A stretch of 32,884 nt of DNA from Porticoccus sp963925605 (GTDB lineage: Bacteria > Pseudomonadota > Gammaproteobacteria > Pseudomonadales > Porticoccaceae): positions 1 through 32,884 of the forward strand of contig CAWURY010000013.1 of NCBI GenBank assembly GCA_963925605.1, written 5' to 3'. Positions within the stretch are counted from its first letter, which is position 1; every line of letters begins with the position of its first letter. The notes beneath the pieces are model-generated. The model ran no database searches, was not told the DNA's origin, and was given only the letters and a program-made list of their open reading frames with translations. A program made the translations under genes and the position numbers. Below, piece by piece: positions 32,459 to 32,884 of the stretch.

Positions 32459-32884
32459 TTACAATTCTTCTTTTTTATTAAACTGCTCTGCATTTAAACC
32501 TTGATGATTGATACCCTCTCCTCCATCGACCGTAAGAATTTGCCCTGTCACAAATTCATTTGCCAGCAGATAGTTCATTGCCCTTAAAAGATGATCAGCT
32601 TTGCCTTGCATCTTTAGAGGTATTCCTTCAATCCTCCATGCCAGATAATCAGAGGTTCTCTCGCTTCCGGGTAAAATAACTCCTGGAGCTATAGCATTTA
32701 CACGAACATGCGGCGCATATTCAATAGCGGCAAGGCGAGTGAACTCAGCAAGGGATTTTTTTGAAAGAAGGTATGCGGCATAACTGTACTGCTGAAAAGA
32801 GACTTTGTTGTCTAAAATATTTATAACGACGCCGCTAGGGTCGGGTCTGAGAGCGCAGCCCTTCGCAAAAGCCTGGGTGAGAAG
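32459..32884 (-). CDS. Short-chain dehydrogenase, pteridine reductase/FolM-like (C-terminal part)
   Basis: The frame runs off the window, so only the last 141 codons are present; the NAD(P)-binding N terminus lies outside. The visible part is a classical SDR end: VVINILD, a YxxxK catalytic pair in AAYLLSKKSLAEFTR, APHVRVNAIAPGVILPG, and FVTGQILTVDGG. The wording is close to E. coli FolM, dihydromonapterin reductase (YAASKAALDNMTR, VKVNSIAP, FVTGRSFPLDGG). It sits 2 nt upstream of the folK-like gene, which supports a pterin role. The exact substrate (dihydromonapterin, dihydrofolate or another pterin) cannot be told. Confidence 0.82.
   Translation of the reverse strand, partial: LLTQAFAKGCALRPDPSGVVINILDNKVSFQQYSYAAYLLSKKSLAEFTRLAAIEYAPHVRVNAIAPGVILPGSERTSDYLAWRIEGIPLKMQGKADHLLRAMNYLLANEFVTGQILTVDGGEGINHQGLNAEQFNKKEEL

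Noticed and set aside
1..32884. tRNA genes, CRISPR arrays, IS elements, prophage or toxin-antitoxin genes
   Set aside because: No cloverleaf, regularly spaced repeat array, transposase or integrase was recognised on either strand. The window is dense core genome, so no mobile or defence system is claimed.

Overview
This window is a chromosomal stretch of a gammaproteobacterium with an AT-rich genome (roughly 40% G+C by eye). The gene order gor-cysG-serS-crcB-lolA-ftsK / trxB-aat-bpt-infA / clpA-clpS / rluE-mnmA-hflD-purB-roxA ... aceA, and the separate run pabB-thrH-cysH, resemble the order I know from Pseudomonas and its relatives. ThrH, long-form isocitrate lyase, malate synthase G and an APS-type CysH point the same way. 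An AT-rich, possibly marine, relative of Pseudomonadales/Cellvibrionales is my inference; nothing here fixes the species. I see no phage, IS element, tRNA, rRNA or CRISPR, so this is mostly core genome.

Layout. 199-7713 (minus): glutathione reductase, siroheme synthase, seryl-tRNA synthetase, fluoride channel, LolA and the FtsK DNA translocase. 7893-10635 (plus): thioredoxin reductase, the two leucyl-transferases of the bacterial N-degron pathway (Aat, Bpt) and IF-1. 10662-13308 (minus): ClpA and its N-degron adaptor ClpS, so tagging enzymes, adaptor and unfoldase lie within 4.5 kb. 13309-13691 is the only long internal gap. 13692-18684 (plus): RluE, MnmA, HflD, PurB and the RoxA ribosomal oxygenase, whose C-terminal part looks decayed. 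18775-23835: the glyoxylate bypass, with malate synthase G and a LysR regulator on the minus strand and isocitrate lyase on the plus strand, followed by a perfect bidirectional terminator. 23928-26599: RraA, aminodeoxychorismate synthase component I and ThrH. 26814-28871 (plus): APS reductase, a small thioredoxin-like CxxC protein and a TauE/SafE transporter, a likely sulfur module. 28882-32884 (minus): 5'-nucleotidase, YajC, Bcp peroxiredoxin, malate dehydrogenase, a shortened FolK and the C-terminal part of a pteridine-reductase-like SDR cut by the window edge.

Connections. AceA and GlcB form the glyoxylate bypass, whose malate product is a substrate of Mdh. CysG makes siroheme for sulfite reductase, which acts after CysH. 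Gor, TrxB and Bcp form a thiol-redox set. Points most worth a second look: the frameshifted roxA tail, repeated and palindromic sites in the lysR/aceA and glcB control regions, the unnamed CKKC protein behind cysH with a 28-nt perfect palindrome before the transporter gene, and the short FolK. I found no clearly new large system.
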